From NCBI GenBank assembly GCA_029891385.1, contig CM057235.1, positions 21,755,120-21,819,119 on the forward strand: a stretch of DNA of 64,000 bases. Direction: 5' to 3'. Position 1 is the first letter of the stretch. Each line of letters opens with the position of its first letter. The stretch is from Erythroxylum novogranatense (taxonomy: Eukaryota > Streptophyta > Magnoliopsida > Malpighiales > Erythroxylaceae). The translations under genes were made by a program, and so were the position numbers. Below, in pieces: positions 22,524-35,468 of this stretch. Under the pieces are notes generated by a model. The model saw only the letters and a list, made by a program, of their open reading frames with translations, had not been told where the DNA came from and did not search any database.

Positions 22524-23420
22524 TCACGGTGACACCCGTAAGAACACTCTGTCGCCCACATTGTACTCAATGTCCCTCCTATGCTGATCCACATAGCTCT
22601 TTTGTCTGTCTTGAGCCGCTTTAATTCGACTCCGAATCAGTTTCACCCTATCCACGATGTCCTGAATCAACTCTGGACCCTCAATCATCATGACACCCTC
22701 TTCATCCCAATACAACGGTGATCTACACGGTCGCCCATACAATGCCTCATAAGGTGCCATCCCGATACTACTGTGATAATGGTTGTTATATGCAAACTCA
22801 ATCAGAGCTATATACTGATCACATGCTCCTCTAAACTCCAATACACAAGCTCGAAGCATATCCTCCACAGTCTTAATCGTCCTCTCACTCTGCCCATCTG
22901 TCTGAGGATGAAATGTCAGATCAAATTCACCTAGTACCCATAGCAGCATCGCAAACTCGCCAAAACCTCGAAGTAACTGGGATCTCCGTCGACACTATCG
23001 ACATCGGGACCTCATGCGGTCTCACTATCTCACCACATACTTCGGGCCAATCGATCCATAGTATTGTTCTCCTCATCGGCGTGAAATGGGCCGATTTAGT
23101 CAATAACCGTCCACTATGACCCAGATAGCATCATGCTGCCTTGGAGTTTTGGGCAATCCCATAATAAAATCCATGGTAATTCGTTTCCATTTCCACTCCG
23201 GAATAGGCAACGAATGAAGCTTCCCTCTTGGAGCTCGGTGCTCACTTTAACTCACCGGGCACGCCAAACATCTAGATACATACTCACCACCGCTTCTTCA
23301 TGCCAGCCACCGAAATGTTGCTTAAGAGTGTTATACATCTTGGTAGTACCAGGATGCATAGCATATGCGGCCATATGAGCCTCCTCCAATATCTCTCACC
23401 TCAAGTCATCCACATCAGGC
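22524..23420 (-). pseudogene. Integrase core and zinc-binding region
   Basis: Reading on the minus strand: an HHCC-type region (EAHMAAYAMHPGTTKMY near 23390-23340, CLACP near 23265), the start of the DDE core ([10 protein letters not shown] near 23170) and the late core (FHPQTDGQSERTIKTVEDML, with the catalytic E, at about 22915-22860). The pieces are in different frames, so several indels are present. Known role: insertion of element DNA into the chromosome. Confidence 0.82.
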
Positions 23421-23649
23421 ACATAAAGCCTCTGTCTCAACCACAAAGTCTCATCTCTCAAGTCAAACTCAGAACTTGAATCAGCTTTTACTTTCTCAAT
23501 CAATCTCACCATAACAGGATCCTTGTCCTGAACTCTCCTGATCCTGTCCAGTAGCATCGGTCTCAGCTTCAAAGTAGCCAATAAGACTCCATCCCGCTCC
23601 AGATTCAACTGTACATTCAAGGCTCTCAATCAATCAAATTAGTAACCTC

Positions 23650-25040
23650 ATTGTCTGATATGAAATGCATCAGATGCGACCTCCGACTCGAGCATCCGCC
23701 ATTACATTGGCTTTCCTGGGTGATATTCAATAGTGCAATCATAGTCCTTCAAGAATACAAGCCATCTCCTCTCGCTCAAATTCAACTCTCTATGGCTCAA
23801 GAAATACCTCGGACTCTTATGATCAAGAAAGATCCGGAATGTCTCACCATACGATAATGTCTCCAAATCTTGAGGGCAAAACCATCGCAGCTAACTCCAA
23901 ATCATGCCTTCGGATAGTTTACCTCATGAGCTCTCAACTGCCTCAAGCATATGCAATCACTCTCCCATGCCGCATCGTAACACACCCCAATCCTCGATGC
24001 GATGCATCATCAGAACCTCAAATCCTCCCGTCCCGGATGGAATAGCTAACACCGCAAGAGTCAACCGATATTTGAGCTCCTCAAAGCTCTTCCGACACTC
24101 CTCACCATCTAACGGTACATTTTTCCTCAAAAGCTTTGTCAGAGGGGCTGAGATCAGTGAGAACCCCTCGACAAACCTCCGGTAATACTCGGCCAACCCT
24201 AGAAAACTTCAATCTCCGCACATTCCGTGGAGCTTCCCAACGCAGATCGCCTGAATCTTACTAGGATCAACTCAGATACCCTCTCCAATACTATGTGCCC
24301 CAAAAGATCATTCGATCCACCAAAATTCACACTTCATCAATTTGGCATACATCCGCTCTCTCATAGTCTGTAAGATCATCCTCAAGTGTTCAAGATGATC
24401 CTGCTCTAGTCCTCGAGTACACCAAAATGTCATCAATGAATACAATAACGAATCGATCCGTAGGCTGAAATACCTTATTCATTAAGGCCATGAAGGTCTT
24501 TGGGCATTAGTCAACCCAAACGGCATCACTAGGAACTTGAAATGCCCATACCTGCTCCTGAATGCACTCTTAGGCACATCAGCCTCTGCTATCTTCAGCT
24601 GATAGTACCCTGATCTCAAATCCAGTTTAGTGAATACCGAGCTCCTCAGAATGATCAAATAGATCATCGATCCTAGGCAGTGGATACTTATTCTTCACTG
24701 TCACCCGATTCAACTGCCTGTAATCTATGCACAGTCTCAAAGTCCCATCATTTTTTTTCACAAATAACACTGGAGCTCTCCACGGTGAGATACTAGGCCT
24801 GATAAAACCCTTCTCCAATAACTCCTGCGGCTGAGCCTTAAGCTCCCTCGCCCACAAAGCCATCTTATATGGAGGTATAGATATAGGAGCGAGACTGAAC
24901 GAGGTCAATGGTGAACTCGCCTCCGATCCGGGCAAAACCCAGAACTCATCAGAAACACATATGGAAATTCCCAAACCACGGAATATCCTCAAGCCTCTGC
25001 TCAATTTCGGTGTCAACCACATGAGCCAGATATGCCTCAT
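23650..25040 (-). pseudogene. Reverse transcriptase and RNase H remnants
   Basis: RT motifs in order: [20 protein letters not shown] (about 24750-24690), [11 protein letters not shown] (about 24620), [11 protein letters not shown] (about 24520) and the active-site FIDD at 24440-24429. The RT-RNase H connection follows (AEYYRRFVEGFSLISAPLTK, about 24190). Frame changes near 24660 and 24500 and beyond 24200 split the domain. The catalytic DD pair is intact, but no frame joins the motifs. Confidence 0.87.
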
Positions 25041-25289
25041 AGCCTCCTCAAGATCAACCTCGTGGCACTCGGAAAAGAGATCATCCGAGCTGGCACCGCC
25101 GGCTAACTCCTTTGAACACCGCTTCTAGGCTGACCAGAGACTTTAATACAACCTCCTTGGTGTAGCAGCCCATGATAGCCCCTGTAAGCGATAGCGACCC
25201 ATCCCGTAATCACATCAATCTCTCTCGAGGCAACACTATAAGATCTCGCCTCAACACCGCTGATCAATCTGGATCGAGCATCCCTGCGC

Positions 25290-25610
25290 ACCTCTTCCAA
25301 TGCAAGAGTAGTACCTGAGGTGTACTCACCTCTAGCCCATATCGTAACAACTCCCTATCCCCATGCAATCTACATGCCATATGAGGTGCAATAAAGAATG
25401 TGGATCCAGATCCAGAAAGCAAATGCCTCAATATCAGAAATGAGAAGCATACCAGCTACAACATCAGGGGAATCCTGGGCCTCCTGTCTCGTCATGGCAT
25501 AGACTCTGGCCTGGGACTGTGGTCGGCTGCCCCGACCCTTAGTCCTCACAAAGGATCCCTCAGCTCTACCTCGGCCTCTACCTCGGCCCCTCTGTCCGGA
25601 TCCACCCACT
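25290..25610 (-). pseudogene. Gag tail and aspartic protease remnant
   Basis: An Arg/Gly-rich linker (GRGRGRGRAEGS) leads into RVYAMTRQEAQDSPDVVAGM, a typical junction before the retroviral-type protease. The expected D-S/T-G active site lies near 25410, but it is frameshifted, leaving GSGSTFFIA in another frame. Non-functional. Confidence 0.7.
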
Positions 25611-26507
25611 CTACTATGTCAGACAACAGATTACTCCCGACTCGTCCACTACCAAAGCAGACTAAACTCTCAATGTAGTGGGCAATCCAACTCGGTGTCT
25701 CCGTCGAGTCAAGATCTCAAGCAGCTCCAAGAAGCCACCAACACTCCCCATCTGTGTCTCCTCTCACAATGCGGGCACACCGGAGGGTTCACCTCAACCT
25801 CTCGCCACTACTATCGCCATTGTCCGAATCTCCCCTCGCCCATAAACAGATCGTCTCGAACCTCCCGGAGACTGAAAGTCTTGCCACAAGGCCATAAAGC
25901 TCCCGCCAGAGCTGCCTCGATCGTCACTTGGCTGCTTACCTCGACCCAATCTCACTGTCATTGCCTCAACAGCTGCTCCACTCTCACAGCAGCAGCTCAA
26001 CTCAATAAAGGTACCCATGTCGATCCGCGCTAATGGTACGAATCTCGATATCGAGGCCGTTCTCGAACCTCCGCACTTATCGGCCTCGGTCGGGATCATG
26101 ACAAGGCATAGTCCATAAGCTCATTGAACCTCATCTTATACTCACACCGACATCCTACCTTGCTTCACTCTAGAAACTCCTGCATCTTCATGTCAAGATA
26201 GTCCTTGGGCATGTAGTTCTCCGGAAGGCCCTCGTAAAATCTCCCATAATAAAGACATTGGGCTCGTGGTACCGCTCGCATGCCTTCCACCACTTGTATG
26301 CTGGGCCCTGCAGAAGTGACACCGCATAATCGAACCTCTCATCAGGTTCGCAGTCCATCTGGTCAAGGACTCTCTCAGTCCTCTCCAGACATCCCTTAGC
26401 CTCGGGTCTCAGATCGCCATAAAATCGACAACCACCATGCAGAAGAAGTCATACCTCCTCTCTTATCTCACGGGAACTCGAGGAGGCAATTCCTCAGTAC
26501 GAGGCAT
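25610..26507 (-). pseudogene. Gag remnant with zinc-knuckle region
   Basis: A candidate start ATG at 26507 (MPRTEELPPR) is followed within 14 codons by a stop. A capsid-type gag segment is readable around 26250-26150 (FYEGLPENYMPKDYLDMKM), and a CxxC..H zinc-knuckle start (CPHCERRH) near 25775. Gag forms the particle shell and binds element RNA. Frames are broken throughout. Confidence 0.7.
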
Positions 26508-26670
26508 AGAAGACTCTCTACTTGCTCCCACTGATCCTTGGTCAGCTGGCTGCTCAACCTGATCACCTAATGCAGAAGACCTAGAACAAAGCAAGAATTC
26601 TGATCAGTTTCAACAGTTCCGTCAAATTTATACCTACATTGTTACTATTCTCAAAAGATGCCAAACCATT

Positions 26671-26683
26671 CTTTGATACCACC
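26671..26683 (-). promoter_or_regulatory. Primer binding site, initiator Met-tRNA
   Basis: Minus-strand TGGTATCAAAG lies a few bases inside the 5' LTR. It differs by one base from the complement of the initiator-Met tRNA 3' end (TGGTATCAGAG). Confidence 0.85.
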
Positions 26684-26686
26684 TAA

Positions 26687-29600
26687 TGTAGCGCCCCCTT
26701 ACCATAGAGTACCCACCGAAATGCCCGTAGGTCATTCCGGTACATATCCTATGATAAGAGACCACTACTGACAACTACCACTAAACTCCTCATGGCATCA
26801 CAATCATAAAGCAGTACGAAGAAATTGACAACTTTTTAAAACCAAACTGGATTTTATTTCATTCACTCAAAATTCAGAAATTTACAAACTGTCAGTATTT
26901 TCAGTCTGCACATGTTCCAAAACACCGTACACTACGCACCATACAAGAATGTACAAAGAATGATCTAACTATAAGTCTCCAAAAGAAAGCCCACCGACCG
27001 ACCTTTGAGCCATCGCCTCTCGCCAATCCACGATACACGACTCTACAAATCCCGAGGGAGCTATCTGCCTACACTTAAGCCCGAAAAATAGATTGCAATT
27101 TTGGATGAGTTTATAACTCAATGAGAAACCATCATCGATGGTTCTCCCAATTCATGCATCACATAAGCATGATACAAGATGTCGTCCAAGAATCATACAA
27201 TTACAATGCTAATACAATCACAAGAATAGGCATACAACACGATACGGTAAATGTAATACGCTTATACTATATTACAAGATATATACAACAGTACCATGTC
27301 AAATATTCAGTCCAGTATGCAATGCACATGTGACTCTTTTCCAGTTTATTACAGTATTGTGACCGAGTGCTTTAGCAAAGTTCAAGAGTCGAGAGTCGAG
27401 AGACGCGTCTAGGGAGAATTATCTCCCTTCGAGCTCGAAGCTCACAGTAGCAGTATCAATGGCGACTCGGTTCACAATTTTCCTTTTAGCAGTTTATGCA
27501 TCTGTGCATGAATGCACATGCCCATTTGAACAGTCACGTAACAGTATATAATTCACAAGGATCAATAATTTATAGTCAATATTTCACAAGTAATCACTGT
27601 TCAAGCCATACATAATCCAAGTAGTCCCCGTAGGGTACTCAAGTCACAGTAAACACATAGATTGAGATAATCACCTAGGTTACTCACCTATTACTTCCGA
27701 GCTAATGTCGGGAAGTTTTCGCCCCGTCGGTCGAACGACGCTCCACTTGGGCCTCTATAAGAATCAGAGAAGATACGAGTCACTAAATATTTAATTCGAA
27801 CTAGTACTGATGCACATGTAGGTGAAATATGCATGTTCATGAATACCTGACCCTAATCCCATATTTTTTTCCATCATAAAAATCCGTCTAAAAATTAGAA
27901 ACCTATTGGCGCTGACGGTGCGCAATTCGGACCTCTATAGGTCCCCAATTAAACAAAACAGTGATTAAACAGATCTTTACCCGGACCCACGTCAATTTCC
28001 CGTCCAAAAATCCCGAATCTCTCAGAAAATGAAATTCAATATTATATGAAGCCGATGCCTCAAGAATCAGGTCAATCGGACGTCGGACGGAAAAGTTATT
28101 CACGAAAGAAACCAAAATTCAACAATCAATATATATATATATATAGCACTTATTTCCTTCTCTTTTTTCCTGTTTTCCAACCGAAATTCAATCTATCATA
28201 TCTCTTTCTACACATTTCAGAAAAATGCAAACTATACCTTGTTGGAAAGATAATGAAACCCTCTACAAGTTTCATGAAGACCCCAACAAGCAATTTTACC
28301 CATAAGGGGGCCAAAAATTCAGTCAAAGCCACTGCCTACGCAAAACCTATCAAAACAGTGCAGTACATTGCAAATTCATTAACTTTCTAATTCTTCAGTC
28401 AACAATTACAAAATAAATAAGGAAGTAAGATCACAATGTTATCTACAACGTTCATGAACAACCCAAAATCAGATTCACTTGCTAACTATGTCAAACAATT
28501 CACCAAAACATCAGCCCTCAGAATTTTCCCAATCTGAACAGCACATTTCACAACAGTATATCTCTTAGCACAAATGTCACCAAATTCACTACCTTATATC
28601 CCTGAAAAGATAATATCTCAAACTTCAATTTTCATGAAGAACTCAACATCCAATTCGATCTTTAACAATTTCAAAACTGTTATGCAAGTTTCTGCCATGA
28701 TCAGCAATTCACAACCTAATGCAGGTTCAGTTTTTGCAAATTTATTTCTCTCAAATCTGACAACCAAAAATTACATGTCATATATCATTCTCAAGATAAT
28801 TTCTTCCTCTACAACTTTACAGAAGATCACTCACACCAATTCAGTTCACATAAATTACTAAAATTGCTCCAAATCATAATGTGCACCAAATTTGACATTC
28901 CAGCTAGGTTTCATTCAATGCATGAAAACAGTCAATAGTCATCAGTCCATAACTCCTACTATACATATCGAAAAATTGCAAAATAAGTGGCATTGAAAAG
29001 ATAACTTAATAGGCTTCAACTTTCATTTATTCCATTTTTTCTAACTCCTTCACAATTAAGTTAGAAAAATTAGCAAAACTCTAGATTATGGTTTCGGGTA
29101 CTATTCATTTCAGTCAATATTTACAACCTCTTAAAGCTAAAATTGGACAACACCTATTTCATAAAAAAATGTAGCCAACATCCCAAAGTTTAATTGGGCA
29201 CAAATCTCAAATCATTTTCTCACCTACACAATTAGTTATGATCAAAACATTGCAATAGGGTCAAAATGCATTTTCCAGCTTTCAACTTCAACCTAACTCC
29301 TATCACTTCTAATATCAATAACACATCACCAAGCATCCATTTACACCTCTAATTCAACCAAAAAATCATCAAAACATTTACTTATATAATTACACAAAAG
29401 TTGGCAGCACCCACATACACAACTTCCATATTTCATTTCCATTCATTAAACATCATAAACATCATTAACAACATTACTTTCACATTCTTTAACTACTCTA
29501 TCCACTTCCCTCACACAAGCATGCATTAAACCCATTCATACCTACCACTTTCATGATCAAATAAATGCTTAAAGGATCTCCATGAATGCTTCTAACTACC

Positions 29601-30473
29601 AAAAGAATAAAAACAAACATCAATTCTCACCTTAAACAAGTTACAAGCTATCAATTCTCCAAGTCTTTAAACCTCTCCACACTTCCTACCTTGATACCTC
29701 ACCCACAGCTATCTCCACTATACATGCATATCATCATCTTCTCAAGGATTAAGTAGAGACTTGGCTGTAACTAGTGGACAAGTGAAACTTATATGGAAGG
29801 AGAAGGAAACCGTTGAAGGAGAAGAACACAAATGAAGGGATGCAAGTTTTGATGATGAGAAGAAAGATTGGCTTTCCAAAGCTTTCCAAAAATGAGTCTT
29901 TAAGTATGACAAGGAGAAAAGTCGATGGTGATGCATAATATAAGACAAAATCATTAAATACTAGAAGCCACTTGGCTTTTTAAAATGAGAAAAGACAAAA
30001 ATGAACTTAATTAACATAATTTAATCATAACACTAATCTCATTTAATCTAAATCCAACATATGCTAATGGTCCTATAACAATTCCCACAATTATTTATTC
30101 CATAATCCAATGCCATTAGGCAGTCCTTTTTAGTACAGAGAAAGTCACTCAGTTAGTCAGTTGAGATTTTTTTCCCGGTCTGGGCAAGAACCCGGAAAAA
30201 TTCCAGAAAAATTTCTGAAAATCCCTTAAAATAGAAAACAATTTATGGCGCACTCAGAATAATTTTTCAAACCCAAAAATCACACTAATTCCAATAAAAT
30301 TTTCTTAGGCACAAAAACCGGGAATGTCATGTATGCATGTACAGTAAGTTCATGTGCACAATTGTGACTATGTAGCAATCCTATTATGCATGAGCAGTCT
30401 TATGAAATCCCAATCTAGCACATTCTATGCCAATTTACTATTTTATCCTTCCAATTGAGGGTGGGATGTTACA
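26687..30473 (-). repeat. 5' LTR of the full-length element
   Basis: 3787 bp, the partner of 18287-22093. It is about 97-98% alike over most of its length, but differences cluster between about 26930 and 27640. A micro-exon is at 27754-27688 and a donor-like AAG|GTGAGAAT at 29631. Confidence 0.95.
27688..27754 (-). other. Putative LTR micro-exon (67 nt)
   Basis: Same boundaries as in the partner LTR (TATAG at the start, AG|GTGAGTAACC at the end). Confidence 0.45.
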
Positions 30474-32953
30474 CTAGGGTTTAGCCGCACTAAAATCATC
30501 AAACTCGTAATTTATGCTTATTTCAATTTTTTTTAAAACCACACTTTCAGGTCGACTGCTCCTGATTAATGAGACAGTCCACATAGGATAATCTAGGCAA
30601 CTTCTCCATAATAACAAAATTTATCTATGCTTTAGGAATCCACAGACACCAAAATTACTCAATTCGGATCTTTGTAGGTCCGGATATTGCCAAAATATTG
30701 TCAAGAAAATTAATCAATCGGTCCTCTCACTTTGATTTAATCCATCATTTCCAAATTAATCTAAAAAATTCACTAAATCACATGGAGAGGTAGATAAAGG
30801 TCTTACGAATCTGACGCCTTAAAAATCAGGTCAATCGGAGGCCGGAAAAAAAAGTTATTCACAAAAGAATGAGAAAGGGTCACATTGGAAAAGAAATAAA
30901 TAAGAAATAAATAAAAAATAAAAAAATCAGGAGCTGAGTCACACTCGCCCTCGCGACCTCACGAGCAGTGAGTTTCCAATTTCGCCCATTTTTTAAATTT
31001 TTTTTACTTAATTCCCCTCTTCTTCCAACATGCATAACTTTTCACTCAGAAGTCCAAAATTGACAAATTTGGTTTCCATGGAAAGATCACAGAAAGCTCT
31101 ACAAGTTTCATGCAGGGCTTGAAAACCAATTTCACCTCTAAGGGTGTCAAAATATCAATCAAAGTTACTGCCCAATACATGTCATCTCGAACAGTACCAC
31201 AATCTTCTAAAAATCATAACTTCCTATCCCCTTGTCCAAAAATTCCATGCTTTGTATCAATGTAAAGATCAGAACACATTCTACAATTCTCATGAAGTAC
31301 TTAGAAGCAAATTCTACCTCTAACTAGGTCAAATTCTCATATGATTGTGGCTGCCCTGTTTTCCTTCACCTAAACCAAAAGCAAAGTTCAAGCACTTATA
31401 ACTAGCAACCCCAACATCAAAAAATAGCACATTTTATGGCGATAGAAAGCTATCAAGAAGAGTTACAACTTTCATGAAGACCAACTTAACAAAATCAACC
31501 TCAATCAACCTAGAAAAATTTCTAAAGTTTCAGATCACAATTTCAATGTTAGTGTCACAAAAATGGCACTATTCATCCCTACACACATTGCCACTTTCAA
31601 GTCCAAAAATTAGAAAATTTCAAGCCAAAATTAAACAGCACCTCCTTCACAAGAAATGTAGCTAAACTCCTCAAGTTTAATTCAAGCTAAACCTCATCTT
31701 AATTGCATAACCACATAAAAAGTTATGTCAAAAACATGGAAACATATACAAATCCAATTTTCAGCCTTTCAACCTAATTCACCTTCTATCACTTCCATAC
31801 TAATTATACACCAATAAGCATCCAATTTAGTCAATATATCAACCACAATCAAAGCAAGATCCCCACTTGAACATGTATCCACAAAAATGGCAGCAACCTA
31901 CACTCAATCATTCATCCTTTTCTACACTCATCTACAACATCAATTAACATCCAAAACATCTAAACATCTCTAATTTACATTCCTCAAATTCTACCTCATC
32001 AATCCTAAATCAACCATCAATCAAACAAGCAACTACATACCCATATATACCAAGCACAATTTCATACAATTAAGTGCACAAACATCACAAATAATTTACT
32101 TAACTACAAAACCATAATATACAACATGTTTCTTACCTATTAAGCTTTCAAGCCTTCCAAAACCACAAACTCTCTAATTCCCTTCACCACACACGATCAT
32201 CATCATCTTAAGGGGGGTGAGGTTTAGGTTGGATTTGTTTTCAATGAACAAAAGAAGGGTAAGCCAAGAGGATAAGATGTTTACAAGGTCAAGAAGAACA
32301 AAGAAGAGAAGAAGCTACGAGGGAGAAGGAGAAAATCACACTTAAGCACCAAATAAACCTTAGGAAAAGACAAGTATCGAGAATGAGAAAAAGGAAGGGT
32401 GACTTTATTAAACAACTTTAATCTTAGTGGCATGCTAGGCAAGTGACAAGTGTCACTTGCCACATGTCACTTTCTTAAGCCTCCATTTAGTTTCTCTCCA
32501 ATTAAATTCCAATTTCTACTCCAATTTCTCCCCAAATTCTAATGGCTCAAATTAATAAATCCTAAAATCATGTATCTGAATTTTCAGTGCCATTGGGCAG
32601 TCATTTGCTACTATCGATAACCAATCAGTCTGCCACTTGGCATTGTTCCTAATCCGAAAAGTACCCCGAAATTTCACAAAAAATTTCACTAAGAGTCACT
32701 AACAATTTTAAAATCCCAATGACCCTCTCCAATCAATTTTTCAAACGCATAAATCACATTTTTCATAACAATCACATTTATGACCAAATGGACCGGGAAA
32801 TGTCATGAATGCATGTACAATCATTTACATGTGCAAAATTTACTATTCACGTGTATGTATATGCATGAACATATCAAGGCGATTCTAAGCACTCATCAAC
32901 CATTCCAAATTACTATTATACCCTTCCCATCGGTAATGGGATATTACATATTT

Positions 32954-35405
32954 CGTGAGTTGATTAATTATGTAACACCATAAGTGCATGACGTAACTGT
33001 AGCTAGTATCAACAAATATAGGTCGATCCTACAAAGACTATGAATATTAGTACTTACCCTTCTCCTATTATCTAGCCTAAGGATTGATTTTACATTTTTA
33101 ATGAAAAGAAAATGAAAACTAAAACAATTAAATAAATAGGAAATGATAATGAATACAAAAATAGTGGAATTCACTTATAAAACTATCATTATCATAAATT
33201 AGTATCTAGGTTTGAATCCCCTTAAACTTATAACAAATTAATCTTTTATCATGCAATTGTTTTGCTGATGTATTGGACCATGGAGACTCTTATAGTATGC
33301 TAATAGTTGACTTTTAGTTTACTAACAACTAATCCTGAGGTATCTAACCGAATTACTAAGGTTAAATCTTATATGACTGTGTTATCAATTTATAATTCCC
33401 TTTATTATATTTGATCCTAATTCGGAAGATTTATGTCATCCTATCTCTAGGGTTGTAATCAACTCCTTCTAATTATAGAAGATCTATTCACACTAGATTT
33501 CTTAATCTCTATGTATGAAATCATATTATGATATAATATTCTCGGTTGTTAGAACATAAATAAAACATTTAATCAGATCAAAATATATCAAATAACCAAT
33601 TGCATTAATAAAATAATCAAATCATATCAAAATATTAACATAAGGTCATCTAACCTAAATACTAACTGTACATTTAGTTACATGTAATCGAATACGAAAT
33701 CAAACATACATAAATAGAAATATGAATAGAAATCAATGGGTTCATAATTCTAAATCTCCCTAATTATCTTCTATCGAATGTTCTTACAATATAGAGGGTT
33801 GATGCTATATTTCGATGGATTTTTTGATGATTTCTTCGTGTTTTCTACTTCTTTGGACCAAAATCGCACCTAGAGAACGAGTTCGATGTCTAAATCACCT
33901 CTCCACATTTGTTCTCCTCTTCTCCTCCCAAAAACATCTTTTTATGACAAAGTTTAGGGTTCTGGGAGATGCACAACCTTGCATCAGACCATGCATCACT
34001 AAATTCTTTGAAAATCATGAAATTGCACCGCTTCGAATAAGAACATAAGCAGATGCACAATTGTGCATCTCTTCTATTTATGACCTCAATATCTTCATAT
34101 TTAGGTCAATATTTCTTCATATAAATTGTGGCTCCACTTCTCAACTTTCCAATGGATGCTCTTTTGCTTAAAACAAAGCCATGTGGCTAAATTTATGGGC
34201 AAAAAACCATAGGAAGGTTAGATTAGGTCGGGATAGATTTTGTATCACATTTTCAGCCTTTTTAGCCCCTCAAAATAACACTTTAGGCCTCGATTTGTGC
34301 ATAGAAATTATGGCCTAGGATGTTGACTTGAATTTGAGCTTTTGAATAACGTCATTTGGATCTCATAAGCCTCAGATATGTCCATGTAAACCTCTAGTGG
34401 TCAGGTGGCCAATTATGTAGAAATAAGTTTTATTTTGAAGAAATGATTGCTAGTCCAAATGAATTCAAATAGCTACGAATATGGTCTTCTTGAAAATATT
34501 GAGATGTCCTTTAAATATTCTCTGAAGACCAAGTTTAGATTCTAACTCTCCATCTATGTTAAAAACTGCATATAACTTCTATCTATGAAATCTTTGTTTT
34601 ATGCCATATTTTTGTTTGAATCCTTCTCTTTTAAGTCCATGAAGGCAGTTATCACTTATGAAAGCACTTGGAGCAAATTAAGTACCAAATATAGGACAAA
34701 CGTATAAAATATCAAGAAAAATACTCCAAACATGGGTGTAAAAATATATTCAAGTATCCATCTATCAAACATCCCCACACTTAATGTAATAGCATGTCTC
34801 TATATTTAGGGGCCTAATGATTAGATTAAGTCATATGATTTATATCATTTGATAATTCTTGAGGTGCATTTCATTTACATGCATCATATTTGCATACATG
34901 CATGAATCATGATTTAGAGACATTGTAAAGATAGTATATGTACTCAATTGACATATCCCAGGGTATGAAAGGTTTTAACTGATTATGATATACTTGTCTA
35001 TTGATTATATCTTGAATTTTGTTTTGATGGATTATAATTAGTAATTTGGAATTTGTTGTTGCAATTAAGTGATTAATGAAGTGATATGTGTATATAGTCT
35101 AGGAAAAATGTTAAAGGGTAAGACAAATTAGTACATGAGAATTTAGGTTGATTAGCCCTACGAAATTGTGAAACGTGGCATTAGTGATAGAGTGACAAAT
35201 GGTTTAGGAAACAATGAGACAAATGGACCAAACATTTTTTGTAGTTAAAGTATGAGACATATGGCATGAATCTTAGCATGACACGTGTCATGCTAAGTGT
35301 CCCAATTTTCACCACATACCCACACCCACGATATATACACTTGAAAGACCATCTTACCTTTTGTTCTTGCTATTTGCTACCTTCTTCTTGCTTCTACCAC
35401 CGACC
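32954..35405. other. AT-rich remnant, possibly 3' non-coding part of a Tat/Athila-like element (minus)
   Basis: No coding region recognised. Minus-strand TTAAGTGTGGGGATG (34773-34787) resembles the phrase that follows the integrase gene in plant Tat/Athila elements, and a similar word is at 47591-47605. Low confidence, from memory of the family only. Confidence 0.3.
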
Positions 35406-35456
35406 TATACTGTTGGGACCGAAACCCAATTGCATAAACTTAACACTTTCACTTTT

Positions 35457-35468
35457 GCTCTGATGCCA
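35457..35468 (-). promoter_or_regulatory. Primer binding site, initiator Met-tRNA
   Basis: Minus-strand TGGCATCAGAGC, one mismatch to the initiator-Met complement, lies 4 bp inside the 5' LTR. Confidence 0.8.

Larger units (their letters stand above)
18287..30473 (-). mobile_element. Full-length Ty3/gypsy chromovirus, Tekay/Del-like, coding region decayed
   Basis: 12,187 bp flanked by CTAGG (18282-18286 and 30474-30478). The two LTRs (3807 and 3787 bp) are about 97-98% alike over most of their length. The 4593-bp interior has an initiator-Met primer site, gag, protease, RT, RNase H, integrase and chromodomain-type remnants in that order on the minus strand, plus a polypurine tract. LTRs of nearly 4 kb with a C-terminal chromodomain region fit the Tekay/Del lineage. 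Many stops and frameshifts prevent expression of a polyprotein. Confidence 0.93.
16758..32948 (-). mobile_element. Solo LTR (type A relative), ~4.0 kb, interrupted by a nested element
   Basis: The left end (16758) reads TGTAACACCCCACTCTCGC and the right end reads GGTAATGGGATATTACA (to 32948). Both are flanked by TATTT (16753-16757 and 32949-32953), a perfect 5-bp TSD. The LTR parts are 16758-18286 and 30479-32948; the 12.2 kb between them belongs to a later insertion with its own TSD. Orientation is minus, from the shared LTR end signature and the donor CTTAATAG|GTAAGAAAC at 32137. Mini-palindromes lie at 17543-17606. Confidence 0.93.
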
